A model generated the notes under the pieces. That model was given only the letters and a program-made list of their open reading frames with translations, did no database searches and was not told the origin of the DNA. Shown here piece after piece: positions 11,686 through 22,239 of a DNA stretch of 64,000 bases (its first letter is position 1; the number at the start of each line of letters is the position of its first letter). Origin of the DNA: Triangularia verruculosa (taxonomy: Eukaryota; Ascomycota; Sordariomycetes; Sordariales; Podosporaceae); assembly GCA_033296885.1 (NCBI GenBank), contig MU863980.1, forward strand, positions 1-64,000. The letters run 5' to 3'. Both the position numbers and the translations under genes were made by a program.

Positions 11686-13938
11686 ATGCACGGCAGCAGC
11701 ATGAAAAGGCTGCTGACGTGGGCCACCCTCGTGGGGTCCATGTCGGCGGTGACACAAGCAGCGTGTCCTTATGCTGATCCCAACTACCTCGCCAAGCGTG
11801 AGGAGGAGGGCCAGCAGGTGACGGAAGATATCCTCGAGAAGTACAAGGTCGACGACAGCAATGCTTACATGTCGTCCGACGTTGGTGGGCCGATGGAGGA
11901 CCAGAACAGTCTCAAGGCTGGTTCAAGGGGGCCTACTCTGCTTGAGGATTTCATCTTCAGGCAAAAGATCCAACACTTTGATCATGAACGGGTGAGTTTA
12001 TTGCACTGACCATGATGTTTGAAGACTCGCCACTGACATGACCAGATTCCTGAAAGGGCTGTTCATGCTCGTGGAGCCGGTGCCCACGGCACCTTCACCA
12101 GCTATGCTGACTGGAGCAACATCACAGCTGCTTCCTTCCTCGGTTCAGCTGGAAAGAAGACGCCCGTCTTCGTCCGCTTCTCCACCGTTGCTGGTTCCCG
12201 CGGCAGTGCCGATACTGCTCGCGATGTTCACGGATTTGCTACCCGCTTCTACACTGACGAAGGAAACTTCGACATTGTTGGCAACAACATTCCCGTCTTC
12301 TTCATCCAGGACGCCATCCGCTTCCCGGACCTGATCCACGCCGTCAAGCCCAGCCCGGACAAGGAGATTCCTCAGGCGGCTACCGCTCACGACTCTGCAT
12401 GGGACTTCTTCAGCCAGCAGCCCAGCACCATGCATACCCTCTTCTGGGCCATGTCTGGCCACGGTATTCCTCGCAGCTTCCGTCACATGGATGGTTTCGG
12501 TGTGCACACCTTCCGCTTCGTCAAGGAGGACGGCTCGTCCAAGCTCATCAAGTGGCACTTCAAGACCAAGCAGGGCAAGGCTAGCTTGGTCTGGGAGGAG
12601 GCCCAGATTGTCGCCGGAAAGAATGCCGATTTCCACCGTCAAGACCTCTGGGATGCTATTGAGTCTGGCAACGGCCCTGAGTGGGAACTCTCTGTTCAGA
12701 TCGTCGACGAGGACAAGGCTCTCGCCTTTGGCTTCGATCTCCTCGACCCCACCAAGATCATTCCCGAAGAGCTCGCTCCCCTGGTTCCCCTTGGTCTCAT
12801 GAAGCTCGACCGCAACCCAACCAACTACTTCGCCGAGACGGAGCAGGCCATGTACCAGCCCGGCCACATCGTCCGCGGCATCGACTTCACCGAGGATCCT
12901 CTCCTCCAGGGCCGTCTCTTTTCCTATCTTGACACCCAGCTCAACCGCAACCAGGGCGGCCCCAACTTTGAGCAGATCCCCATCAACGCCCCCCGCTCCC
13001 CGGTCCACAACAACAACCGCGACGGCGCCGGCCAGATGTTGATCCACAAGAACATTTACCCCTACACCCCCAACACGCTGAACAACGGCTACCCCCTCCA
13101 GGCCAACCAGACTCAGGGCAAGGGCTTCTTTACGGCGCCCAACCGCATCGTGGACGGCAGGCTTGTTCGCGCCTTGTCTCCCACGTTTGACGACCACTGG
13201 TCTCAGGTGAGGTTGTTTTACAACTCGTTGACGACGGCCGAGCAGCAGTTTGTCATCAACGCGATGCGCTTCGAGACGTCGCACCTCTTGAACGAGCAGG
13301 TCAAGAAGAATGTGCTCGCGCAGCTGAACCGTGTGTCTAATGATGTGGCGAAGCGGGTGGCTGTTGCCTTGGGACTTGAAGCTCCGGCGCCGGACCCGAC
13401 GTTTTATCATGATAATGTTACCAGTGGTGTGTCTATTTTTAACGAGACGCTCCCTACTATTGCGACGCTCCGGGTTGGGGTTCTTGCTTCGTCGTTTAGT
13501 GACAAGTCTTTGGCTCAAGCGCGGGAACTGAGGGAGCGGTTTAGCAAGGATGGGGTTGTTGTTGTTGTTGTTGGGGAGGTGCTGAAGGAAGGGGTGGATC
13601 AGACTTATTCTGCTGCTGACGCGACGGGGTATGATGCGGTGGTGATTGCTGATGGGGCGGAGGGGTTGTTTGGGGATGGGGCGAAGGGGAGTTCGTTGTT
13701 TCCGAAGGGGAGGCCGGGGCAGATTTTGGTTGATTCGTATAGATGGGGCAAGACGGTTGGTGCGGTGGGGGATGAGGCGGGGAGGGTGTTGGAGGAGACG
13801 GTTGGGGTTAAGGTGGAGGGGGCGGAGGGGGTGGTGGTTGAGAGGGAGGTTGGGGGGGTTGTGGAGGGGGTTGAGGAGGGGTTGAGGGTGTTTAGGTTTG
13901 TGGGGAGGTTTGCGATTGATGAGGATAGGGAGGGGTAG
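11686..13938 (+). CDS. cat-3: Secreted large-subunit catalase (CAT-3/CatB type)
   Basis: Decomposes hydrogen peroxide at the cell surface or outside the cell. Two exons, 11686-11991 and 12046-13938, joined over a 54-nt intron, give 732 aa, the size of large-subunit catalases (Neurospora CAT-3 is close to 720). The N-terminus has a signal peptide (RLLTWATLVGSMSAVTQA) followed by a propeptide-like stretch; a second in-frame Met at residue 6 could also start it. Catalytic His lies in RAVHARGAGAHGTF (near 109), the distal Asn in GNNIPVFF (near 183) and the haem-ligand Tyr in RLFSYLDTQ (near 396). The C-terminal 150 residues form the flavodoxin/class-I-amidotransferase-like domain typical of large catalases (GYDAVVIADGAEGLFG). 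Codons change from C-ending to G-ending toward the end. Placement outside the cell is inferred from the signal peptide and family. Confidence 0.95.
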
Positions 13939-15036
13939 AGAGGAAGAGGGGGGGGGGGGGGGGGAATAATGATTGATATGAATTGTTTGGTATTTAAGAT
14001 GGATGGGGTAGGGGTTAATAACTTTTTGATTTTTGGTGTAGATATTATTATGGAGAACTTTTTATTTCTGTAAGACTTTATGTCTGCTTGGTGTTCATGT
14101 TTGGTAGATATTCCCTGACTGTCTGTCATGTATGCCTGAGGCCTCATTCTGACTCGACATCGACACACATGAAGAAAGGAAGGAGAAACCACCCATGGTA
14201 TATGTATTAGGTCAACGGAAGAGCTTTCACCTAAGATGGTCTGTTCTAGCTCTTTCTCACTGTTTATTTTCATGACTTATTTATCACTTGTCGGTTTTTT
14301 TTAAACGTTGTGAGAGGAGATTGGGTTGGAGTGTTACTCAACATAGGAACCGCTGTGCTTGTCTCTTGTCGATATAAGTACGATTGGAAATGTACAATGC
14401 AATGCAACGTTCGATCGAGGGAATACATGTCTAGCGTTAGATGGGGATAATACATACAGGGAAAAGTTCCGAGCATATTTACTCTGTGGTAGTAGGTAAG
14501 ACGCGGAAAATTAGAGGAAGGTGTTGTTGGCTGTCACCTTACACACACACGGTTGGACAGAGTTTCTCAAGGGGATACTGATATGCCGGGATCAAATCTG
14601 ATGTTAGCTACCTAGGTTGAAAAAGAGGCTTGAAAAAGAGAGGAGATTGTCAGGTATAAAAGAATGCACGACATAGTTGCATCGCAGACGGCGGGTGTCA
14701 CGTGGGCGTGGCCGCAGGATGGGGTCGCTTTTTGATGGCTGGATTTGGTAAGACTGGATGATGGGGTTTGTTATTTGGATGTTGGGGTGAGATGTGGGTG
14801 ATTTCATCATATTAACAGACTGATGTCCAAGATGAGGGTTTGTTGTCTGTTGCGGACATGTTTGCCTTGGTCATTTAACAACGGTAGGTAGGTATCTTCA
14901 GCAATGGAGATGCTAAAAATAGGATGGCTTGGTGTTGAGGGGCTGGGGTCATTCTTTGCCTTAGCAGCTGACGTCTGGACTAGATAACATGGACAGGATG
15001 TTCCCAGTCAAGACACCACGAGGCAGGGGGAGATAT

Positions 15037-15051
15037 CAGCCGATAAGATAC
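15037..15051 (+). promoter_or_regulatory. GATA-type site, left arm of inverted repeat
   Basis: CAGCCGATAAGATAC contains a GATAAG core, the binding sequence of fungal GATA factors such as NIT2/AreA. Its exact reverse complement occurs at 15215-15229. It lies about 870 bp upstream of the ENT transporter ATG. Regulation is inferred. Confidence 0.4.
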
Positions 15052-15214
15052 TGGAGGAGCAGGTGGTTTATATCGAACTGCCTCACAAGATCTAATCTTT
15101 GAGGGGGAGCGGGACGGGCGGCAGGCAATCCATAAATCCCACCACTCCACTGGCCTTTGCTTCCAAGATCCGGGGGAGTGTCTTGGCGAGCTGTAATTGG
15201 TCAACAACTCAACG

Positions 15215-15229
15215 GTATCTTATCGGCTG
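15215..15229 (-). promoter_or_regulatory. GATA-type site, right arm of inverted repeat
   Basis: GTATCTTATCGGCTG is the perfect 15-nt reverse complement of the site at 15037-15051, and again carries the GATAAG core on the minus strand. The distance to the ENT transporter ATG is about 690 bp. A further TTATCGG lies near 15273. Confidence 0.4.
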
Positions 15230-15910
15230 GCTGGCCATCCACGCCAATAACGAACGACCCTTGCACCGTTGGCCTTATCGGACCTTGCGCATCTGACGTG
15301 TGACCCTGACCATTCACTCACCGTCATCATCCATCATCCTGCCATCCATCCTGCCATTCATTCATTCATTCTGCCTGCCGACGTCCCGTCGTTTTTGTTT
15401 CTTCGCGCGCGCGCATGATACGACCTACAGTCCTAGTCCGCATATCTGATTTTTGCTTTTCGCGGGCGGGAGGTTTTTAGGTAAAGCCATAACAAGTGAA
15501 GCAAGCGCTAGAATTGTATCTGCCAACGGCTTTCTTTGCGCGCGCGCCCGCCACCCGGCGAGAGAAGCGGAAGGCTGAAAGAGAAAGACTTTTCCATCAA
15601 CACTACCCTATTTTGGACGAAACCAACCTCGTTGGGGGGGCAGTACGACTTGTGGGGTGGTGATTCAGTCCACAATCACGGTACATCTGATCCAGAATCC
15701 TTGGTATCAATCAGTGTGGGCTGGGTTGTGGAAAGAGAGGGGCGGGCAGGAACAGGGAGCGATTGCGATAAAAACTCCCCGACGGGACGACCCTATTATT
15801 CCTATTACCCCTCCTTGTTGACTGCACTGTTTGAGATTGTTTGTTGAACCCGCGACTCGGTTGGAAGTGGTACCGGACGACTGGTACAACGACATACGTA
15901 AGACACAGAT

Positions 15911-17374
15911 ATGGACCGCTTCAAGAATATGTTTGCGCCTCCAAAGGCGGACCCAGACGAGTACTCGCCGTTGACGGACTCTGATGATGATTCGCGCTCG
16001 GGAACGGTGGAAGGGGAGGTGTATGAGGAGCAGGCGCCGTTTTCGTGGATAGAATACTCGATATTCGCCTTTATTGGTGTTGCGATGCTGTGGGCGTGGT
16101 ATGTTTCTCCTGTTCTTCGCACCGAGACAATGACTGCCGTGGTCTAATGTTGTGTATCCAGGAACATGTTTCTTGCCGCGGCGCCCTACTTCCAAAGTCG
16201 ATTTGTGTCCGATCCTTGGATCCGAGATACCTCCCAGTCTGCCATCCTGGCTGTTTCAACGATGACGAATCTGGCTACGATGCTGGTGTTGACCAACATG
16301 CAATCTTCGGCCAGTTATCCCTTCCGGATAAACACGGCCTTGTTCCTCAATGTGGTGGTATTCACCCTCTTGACGATTTCTACGAGCCACTTCCTCGATG
16401 CCTCCACAGGCACATATTTTGCTTTTCTGCTGCTGATGGTAGGCATCACTGCGCTGGCGTCAGGGCTCATGCAAAACGGTGCTTTTGCTTTTGCCGCTAG
16501 TTTCGGCAGGACGGAGTACACGCAGGCCATCATGGCTGGACAGGGTGTCGCTGGTATCTTACCCCCTCTGACGCAGATGCTGTCTTACCTGGCATTTTCC
16601 CCTGCCGAGCCTTCCCTCGATCCAGCCAGGAGGACAGCCGAAGACGATGGACCGCAGGAAAGCAGCACCGCGGCGTTTATCTACTTCCTCACCGCTGTGA
16701 TCATCTCGGGAATCACGCTCCTGGCGTTCTTGCCTCTCGTGAACAGACACAACCGCATCGTCGAGCGTCGTCTGTCTGGGCAGCAGGACCTCTCCCAGTC
16801 TGTCACCTCCATCGAAGAGGCCGAAAGAGCAAACAGACGCCATGTCAGCATGTCAACGCTGTTTAGGAAACTGCGCTGGGTGTCGGCGAGCGTGTTTATG
16901 TGCTTCGCCGTGGCGATGTTCTTCCCGGTGTTTACGGCAAAGATCCTGTCTGTTCACAGCGCAGACTCGGACGGCAAGCTGTATGCCCCTGGCGCGTTCA
17001 TTCCGCTGGGTTTCTTCTTTTGGAACTTGGGTGACTTGGCCGGGAGGGTGTCGACCATGTTTCCGTTTTCGCTGCGACACAAGCCGAAGGCGCTGTTTGC
17101 GATTGCGATGGCGAGATGGCTGTTTTTGCCGCTGTATTTCCTGTGCAATATTGGCGGGAGGGGCGCGGTGGTGGGGAGTGATTTGTTTTACTTGGTCGCG
17201 GTGCAGTTTCCTTTTGGGCTGACGAGCGGGTGGTTGGGGAGCAGTGCGATGATGGCGGCGGGGGAGTGGGTGAATGAGTGGGAGAGGGAGGCTGCGGGGG
17301 GGTTCATGGGGATGTGTCTGGTTGCTGGGTTGACGGTGGGGAGTTTGTTGAGTTTTACTGCGGCGGGGATTTAA
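15911..17374 (+). CDS. Equilibrative nucleoside transporter (ENT/SLC29, Fun26-like)
   Basis: Membrane transporter of nucleosides; yeast Fun26 acts on the vacuole. Two exons, 15911-16098 and 16162-17374, with a 63-nt intron splitting the Trp codon of LWAWNMF, give 466 aa. About eleven hydrophobic segments are visible. The order matches ENT proteins: acidic soluble N-terminus with a possible dileucine-type sorting context, first helix ending in W-N-M-F, AASFGRTEYTQAIMAGQGVAGILPP (ENT signature with GQG and P-P) split here only for the family core, a large charged cytosolic loop between helices 6 and 7 (NRHNRIVERRLSG), and NLGDLAGRVSTM with the conserved D-x-x-G-R near residue 345. The end is G-rich in codons. 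Upstream GATA sites suggest nitrogen control, as inference only. Confidence 0.92.
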
Positions 17375-17666
17375 GGGGTAAGGGGTGGATGGTGGGTGGA
17401 TGGCGTTTGGGTTGGGATTGGGTTTCGTCATTTGGTTTTTGAATATCACACAGATCATGGGCATAGTTTAGATTTACATACCCTTTGGTTTGAGAAGTTA
17501 CTAGAGGAGGTAGCATGGTTTGGGGCACATATTGTTGTTCATGCATATAAGCCATTTGTTTCACTCAGCTTTAAATGCTTTTTGGTTGCAGCCATTCCCT
17601 CATGTTAAAAACTCAATAACTATACAAATCTTTCGACACCGAATCCTACACCACCATCATTTCTAA
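17375..17666. other. Short convergent intergenic region
   Basis: Lies between the ENT stop and the ECM15-like stop, both genes pointing inward. AT-richer than the neighbours; probably the two 3' UTRs. No gene is seen. Confidence 0.5.
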
Positions 17667-18212
17667 TCACTGCTTCCCTGCAGCGAGGATATCCTCCACC
17701 TTCTTGACCTTGTCCTCCGCCGACTGCACCTTATCCGTTCTGTTTTTTTTTATTAGCCATTCGCATCCCACATCCCACACTTTCTTTCAAGTCATTCATT
17801 TTTTTGAGTTTTTTTGGGAGAGTTTTTTTGAGCTTTTTTGGAGAGTTACATACCTTGAACCGGTCCTCAAACTCGACTGGACCCTGAGGATGCCGCTCTG
17901 GTGCACGATGGTGTGGGCCTGGCCGATGACGCGGTAGACTTCGTCCCAGGAGCCCTCGAGGGTGGTGCCGGCCGAGTGCATCGTGTGCTTGATGCCGGAG
18001 TCCCTGATGACGGCCTGGACGAGGGCGATCTCCTTGGAGACGGAGGAGGTTGGGGTGCCGACGGGGATGAGGCAGAAGTCGGCGTAGCAGGAGGATGGGG
18101 TGGGGAGGTTTTTGTAGTCGGTCATTTTTCTTGTTGTGGTGGTGAAAGTGCGAGTTGTTGTTGTTGTGAGAAGTGGTTTGAGGAGGTGGGATTTTGTGGT
18201 GATTCTGCTCAT
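17667..18212 (-). CDS. ECM15: ECM15/UPF0045 (DUF77) small protein, possible mitochondrial leader
   Basis: UPF0045/MTH1187 family; bacterial and yeast members form tetramers and bind thiamine-like ligands. Exons 18212-17854 and 17739-17667 with a 114-nt intron give 143 aa; a second in-frame ATG at 18125 gives 114 aa. Conserved elements seen: YADFCLIPVGTPTSSVSKE, then HSAGTTLEGSWDEVYRVIGQAH and RTGSRTDK across the splice site, ending KVEDILAAGKQ. The 29-residue extension (MSRITTKSHLLKPL, followed by Thr/Arg-rich sequence) has no acidic residue and looks like a mitochondrial presequence, but its CAA/ACC-rich codons could equally be untranslated leader. Both ATGs have A at -3. The intron is longer than most here and T-rich before its acceptor. 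It diverges from the ARL3 gene. Family call is firm; physiological role unclear. Confidence 0.9.
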
Positions 18213-18686
18213 TTTCCGGGGGGGAATGGTATGATGAAAAATTTGGGGTTGGGTTGTCTGATGAGGGAGTTTTTTTTGGGGGGGGGGGGGGGAGTGATGG
18301 GAAAGGTATTATTTGAAGGGTGAGGATTTGGGGGAGGGTTATTACGGTGATGTAAGTGATATGGATGAAGTATCAAAGTGGGTCGGAGGGGTGGGGGGTT
18401 TGAGATGGCGAAGACGGGATAAGGGTTAGGTAAGTGGTTAGGTAAGGGGGGGATAATGCCAAGATGGAACGGGAAGGGAGGACGCTAAGAGGGGGATATT
18501 GTACTCCGTAGCAACCCTGACCCTGAAAGCTCGTGGAGGGGCGCCACTGTTTAACTGCTGACAGCGAACCACCCCAGACCTTGCGTGCAGCACGACAGTG
18601 AAACGGACGACAGACAGTGGCAGTATAGAAAACACAACGACGTCAGAACACCACACACATCATAAACCAGGGACAAGAACGCAAAA
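18213..18686. promoter_or_regulatory. Divergent promoter region of ECM15-like and ARL3-like genes
   Basis: 474 bp between start codons, including a T-run followed by a 15-G homopolymer (18278-18292) close to the ECM15 side. No TATA box is evident. No coding sequence is seen. Confidence 0.5.
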
Positions 18687-19401
18687 ATGTACCACCTAGC
18701 CAAAGGCCTCTACCGCCTTGCAACCTCAAAAGAAGGTACCGAAATCCCAATCTACCTCCACACACTTGCCACCCTGTTAGGTTAGCTAATCCTCCCCAAT
18801 AGAATACTCCCTCCTCCTCCTCGGCCTCGACAACGCAGGCAAGACCACCTTCCACGAGCAGGTAAAATCCATCTTCCACCCCGACGGCACCTCCGCCTCG
18901 GCCCCCAACCTCAAAACCGTCCCCACCGTCGGCCAAAACGTCTCGACCATCATCCTCCCGGACATGTACCTTAAAATCTGGGACGTCGGCGGCCAGCACT
19001 CTCTCCGCAAGCTCTGGCAGTCGTACTACGCGTCCTGCCACGCGATCATCTTCATCATCGACTCCACCGACATCGGGGACGGGAACTTGGAGCACGACAG
19101 TACCGGACGGCTGGAGGAGTGCAGGCTAGTGCTAGAAGACGTGTTGAATCACAGTGAGGCGGAGGGGGTTCCGCTGCTGGTGCTGGCGAATAAGCAGGAT
19201 AGGGAGGATTGTGTGGAGGTGGTGAGGATCAAGGAGGGGTTGGTGAAGAAGGTGTTTGAGGGGGAGAAGAGTGGGAGTATCAGGGATAGTAGGGTTTTGC
19301 CGGTGAGCGCGCTGACGGGGACGGGGGTGAAGGAGGCGGTGGATTGGGTGAGGAGTAGGGTTAGGTGGAATAGGGAGGGGAGACCGCCGGTGATGAGGTG
19401 A
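18687..19401 (+). CDS. ARL3: ARL3/ARFRP1-type small GTPase
   Basis: Arf-like GTPase of the trans-Golgi, called Arl3 in yeast and ARFRP1 in animals; it recruits Arl1 and golgins. Exons 18687-18735 and 18803-19401 flank a 67-nt intron; 215 aa. The protein begins MYHLAKGLYRL with no Gly2, so it is not myristoylated; in yeast the Met-aromatic start is N-acetylated by NatC and recognised by Sys1, and the same is likely here. GTPase motifs: P-loop GLDNAGKTT, switch II WDVGGQHSLRKLW, NKQD, and SAL near the end. A longer loop than in Arf is seen after the P-loop (FHPDGTSASAPNLKTVP), as in other ARFRP1 proteins. Codons are C-ending in the first half and G-ending in the second. The family call rests on the N-terminus and loop. 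Confidence 0.93.
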
Positions 19402-20023
19402 GGGGGAGGGAGAGGATGGAGAAATCATGATGAGATTATGCTGGGTATGCCATTGACGGATTGGGGGGTACCAGCGGGAGCTTGAGAGAGCAGTGTACGG
19501 CGGTCTACGAGCTCCACTCGCGAATTCCCTTCCCGGCACCGCCCGCGACAGCAGAGTGACGCTGGAAGCCTCCGTTCCGTCGAGACGTTTTTCGCATACT
19601 CGAGCAGAGTGCGATTTTCGCGTCGGAAGCCAGCCAAGCCTCGTGGGAGAGGCACTGGGCTTCAGGGAAAGCGGGCCAACTAGGACAGTTCGACATGACG
19701 TCCACCACGAAGAGATGCCGGCGGCAACCCAGTGCTTAAGAGATAAGGTAGCGCTTTTCTTGGAGATGTAATCCAGGGCGGTAATTTTGCTCGTGGTTCG
19801 GGGGCACAGAAGCGGAAGAAAACAGGCTTCATATAGCTCAGTGAAGCAAAGGAGCAGAAGCCGATCGACACCACGTATCAGAGTGTGTTGCTCCAGCATC
19901 CTCTCCCTGACAGATACCAACCCTCAAACGTCCATGTGATCATGATCGGCTCCAAGGCCGTGGGTATCTTTCATTCCACAATAAATATCTAACATGTCTA
20001 TCTCTTTTCCTTCCCTTTTGCAC
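19402..20023. other. Convergent intergenic region
   Basis: 622 bp between the ARL3-like and RRP45 stop codons. Short ORFs occur on both strands, but none shows consistent codon bias or a known motif. No RNA gene or repeat seen. Confidence 0.5.
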
Positions 20024-20976
20024 TCAAATATCCGGTACCCTGTCGTTCTCCGCCGATAGCTCGGCCAGTAAACCCCCCTTATCCCTCCTTTTAGCATCCT
20101 CCGTCAACCACCTGTCCAGTTTCGAGGACATATCCTTCGCCTTTATCAGCGCAACATTCGTACACTGAAGCAAACTGACCGCCTCCACCGGCACTCCTCC
20201 CAACTTCGCAATCTGGCAAATCTCCCCATGCTTGTTCAAACTAATCGTGCAGCTCCCGGAACTAACCTGCTCCTCCATCCACGTCGCATCCAGAACCGCA
20301 ATATCCCCATCCTCCCCAAAAAAGCTCCACGTAACGCAAAACGGCGAGTGCAGCCAGCTCAACGGTACTGGTTCCCTCTCCGCAGGGGTGTAGACGGTCA
20401 ACACTCCCCCCTCCATGCTCGTGTCTGGCTTTCGGAAGTGACGAAGCGCAGCTACGACGGCGAAACAAGCAGCATCGATGAGGTTGCCGTCATGCGACAG
20501 GACGTGGACGTCGACGCGGATGGACCAGCACTTTTGGCCGGCCACGAGGCAGAGGGACTCGGTGTCGAGGGCGCCGGAGCGGCGGACGGTCTTTTCCAGG
20601 AGGCGGGAGATGAGGACTTCGGTTTCGGTCGGGCGGTTGACCTCGAAGGCGGGGGAGGTCATAGGGGAGAGCTCGGTTGCGATGTTGAAGATGCCGTCGA
20701 GGGGGCGGTCGGCGTAGGGGACTGTGAGTTCGGCGGAGGCTTTGGCGAGGACTCTGGGGGAGTGGGTTAGTATATGAGGCGGGAGTTGTGTGGTTTTGTA
20801 GGGGAAGCGTACCTCGTCTTGCCTAGAGTGACGTCTGCGACGCCATATTGGTCGCCAAAGGTGAGCTCCAGGGGCCGGTATTGTTCGAGCTCTCGGCCGT
20901 CGAGACGGATGCTGTCTTGGAGGGCTTGCAGGACGAACTGCTTTTCGTTGAGGGAGGGTTCCGCTTCTCTGGGCAT
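20024..20976 (-). CDS. RRP45: Exosome ring subunit RRP45 (EXOSC9, RNase PH fold)
   Basis: Non-catalytic subunit of the RNA exosome core, needed for 3' processing and decay of rRNA, mRNA and small RNAs in nucleus and cytoplasm. Minus-strand exons 20976-20813 and 20753-20024, with a 59-nt intron carrying a CTAAC branch; 297 aa, close to yeast Rrp45 (305). Seen: the family opening PSLNEKQFVLQALQDSIRLDGR, FGDQYGVADVTLGKTR, then RPTETEVLISRLLEKT, and CWSIRVDVHVLSHDGNLID, followed by AACFAVVAALRHFRKP and a C-terminal GEICQIAKLGG. The N-terminal LDGR signature and D/G/N residues of the RNase PH fold are all present, without the phosphorolytic residues of active enzymes. The stop lies 622 bp from the convergent ARL3 gene; 320 bp separate its ATG from that of CWC15. 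Confidence 0.94.
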
Positions 20977-21296
20977 TTTGAGATTGGGTCTGTGTGATTT
21001 AGAAATTAAGAGGAATTATTCCGAGGTCATCAAGGTTGCATGCCAATTGGGATGTTTGTCGACTGTCGAGGGGCAGCTTTCTGCCCGTGGTCTCCGCCAA
21101 TTTTTTGGTGGATTCTGCCGGACAGCGCCAAGCCGGGCGGTCAAGGCGCGTTCCTGGTGCAACTTGCCTGCCGTCATCAGCCTTCACTGTTCTCTATCTT
21201 CCCATCAACCATCCCACCGCGCGCAAACCATCTCTCCCGTTACTTGCCCATCGACTGTCGCATCACCTTGAGAAATTCCTCGAATCAGTCACCAAC
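20977..21296. promoter_or_regulatory. Divergent promoter of RRP45 and CWC15
   Basis: 320 bp between two RNA-processing genes. It holds a TTGTCGA sequence at 21056-21062, the same core as in the UTP10/NOC3 promoter repeat, and a pyrimidine-rich leader before the CWC15 ATG. No TATA box. Confidence 0.45.
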
Positions 21297-22111
21297 ATGA
21301 CGACAGCCCATCGCCCTACCTTTGACCCGGTACGTCCTCCCATTCCCCACCACCATCCCCAAAACACCAGCTAACCATCCCCCAGGCCCGCGGCAAAGAA
21401 GCCCTCCGCGGCCCCGCCTACCACCAACGCCTCCTCCCAGCCTACACCCAGCTCAAATTCCGCCAGCCCGGCCAAGGCGGCGCTGCCGACTCCCCATCCC
21501 GCGACCTCCGCGCCGAACTCGAAGCCGCCGAAGCAGCCCACTACGCCAAACTCAAGGGCGGCCCCATCCCCGGCCAGCAAAACTCAGAACAGCAATCCCT
21601 CCCCAGCTCCTCCTCATCAAAACGCCCTCTAGAAATCACCAACAACCCATCCTCATCCTCAGAAGAAGAAGACCCCGAGTCCAAACGCCGGCGCATATTA
21701 GAAGAAACCCGCGCCATCGACGCCGACGACTCTGACGCCTCCTCGGAAGAAGACGAGGAACAAGACGACGACGACGACGACAGCGATTCCGACTCTGACT
21801 CTGACGATGAAGAGGCTGAGTTGCAGAGAGAACTCGAAAGGATAAAGAAGGAACGAGCGGAGAAGCGGGAGCGGGAGGAGAGGGAGAGGTTAGCTGCTGA
21901 GGAGGCGGAGCGGGAGAAGGATATTGCGCTGGGGAATCCGCTGCTGAATACGAACAAGGCGGATTTTAACATCAAGAGGCGTTGGGATGATGATGTGGTG
22001 TTTAAGAACCAGGCGAGGGGCACGGAGGAGAAGGGGAAGAAGAAGGAGTTTATTAATGATTTGCTGAGGTCGGATTTTCACAAGAGGTTTATGAGTAAGT
22101 ATGTTCGTTAG
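21297..22111 (+). CDS. CWC15: Pre-mRNA splicing factor CWC15 (Cwf15/AD-002)
   Basis: Component of the Prp19 (NineTeen)-associated complex in activated spliceosomes. Exon 1 is only 33 nt (21297-21329: MTTAHRPTFDP), then a 56-nt intron and exon 2 (21386-22111); 252 aa. The N-terminal MTTAHRPTFDPARGKE and the C-terminal block (NPLLNTNKADFNIKRRWDDD, then DVVFKNQARG and FINDLLRSDFHKRFMSKY) are the two conserved ends of the family. Between them lies a disordered part with an acidic run (EEDEEQDDDDDD) and a predicted helix rich in Glu/Arg (ELERIKKERAEKRERE). The tiny first exon would be missed by ORF-based calling; the frame and the family match fix it. Convergent with the EBP-type gene (128 bp between stops). 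Confidence 0.95.
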
Positions 22112-22239
22112 AGAGTGGAAGATACCCCTTGGCAATACAGAACAGCGGTTAGATGGGGGAATGATTATGGCTTGTTTTATTTATCTCATGAAATGTACAA
22201 TGCAACATCTCGATACATACACATTTGCATCATGTAGAT

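Larger units (their letters stand above)
13939..15910. other. Catalase 3' region and nucleoside-transporter upstream region
   Basis: About 2 kb without a recognisable gene. It begins with a 17-G homopolymer (13948-13964) in the catalase 3' UTR. Further on are CG-dinucleotide runs near 15406-15416 and 15538-15547, a CATT/CCATC repeat patch at 15330-15370, and the GATA-type inverted repeat annotated separately. ORFs here are short and not conserved-looking. Confidence 0.55.

Noticed and set aside
12145..13518. 457-aa ORF on the minus strand opposite the catalase gene
   Set aside because: It mirrors the catalase coding frame; C-ending codons leave the antisense frame free of stops. The translation is Val/Leu/Gly-rich with no motifs.
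19132..19920. 262-aa minus-strand ORF crossing the ARL3 3' end
   Set aside because: Overlaps the ARL3 coding region in antisense; low-complexity HPPP/His-rich end; no motif.
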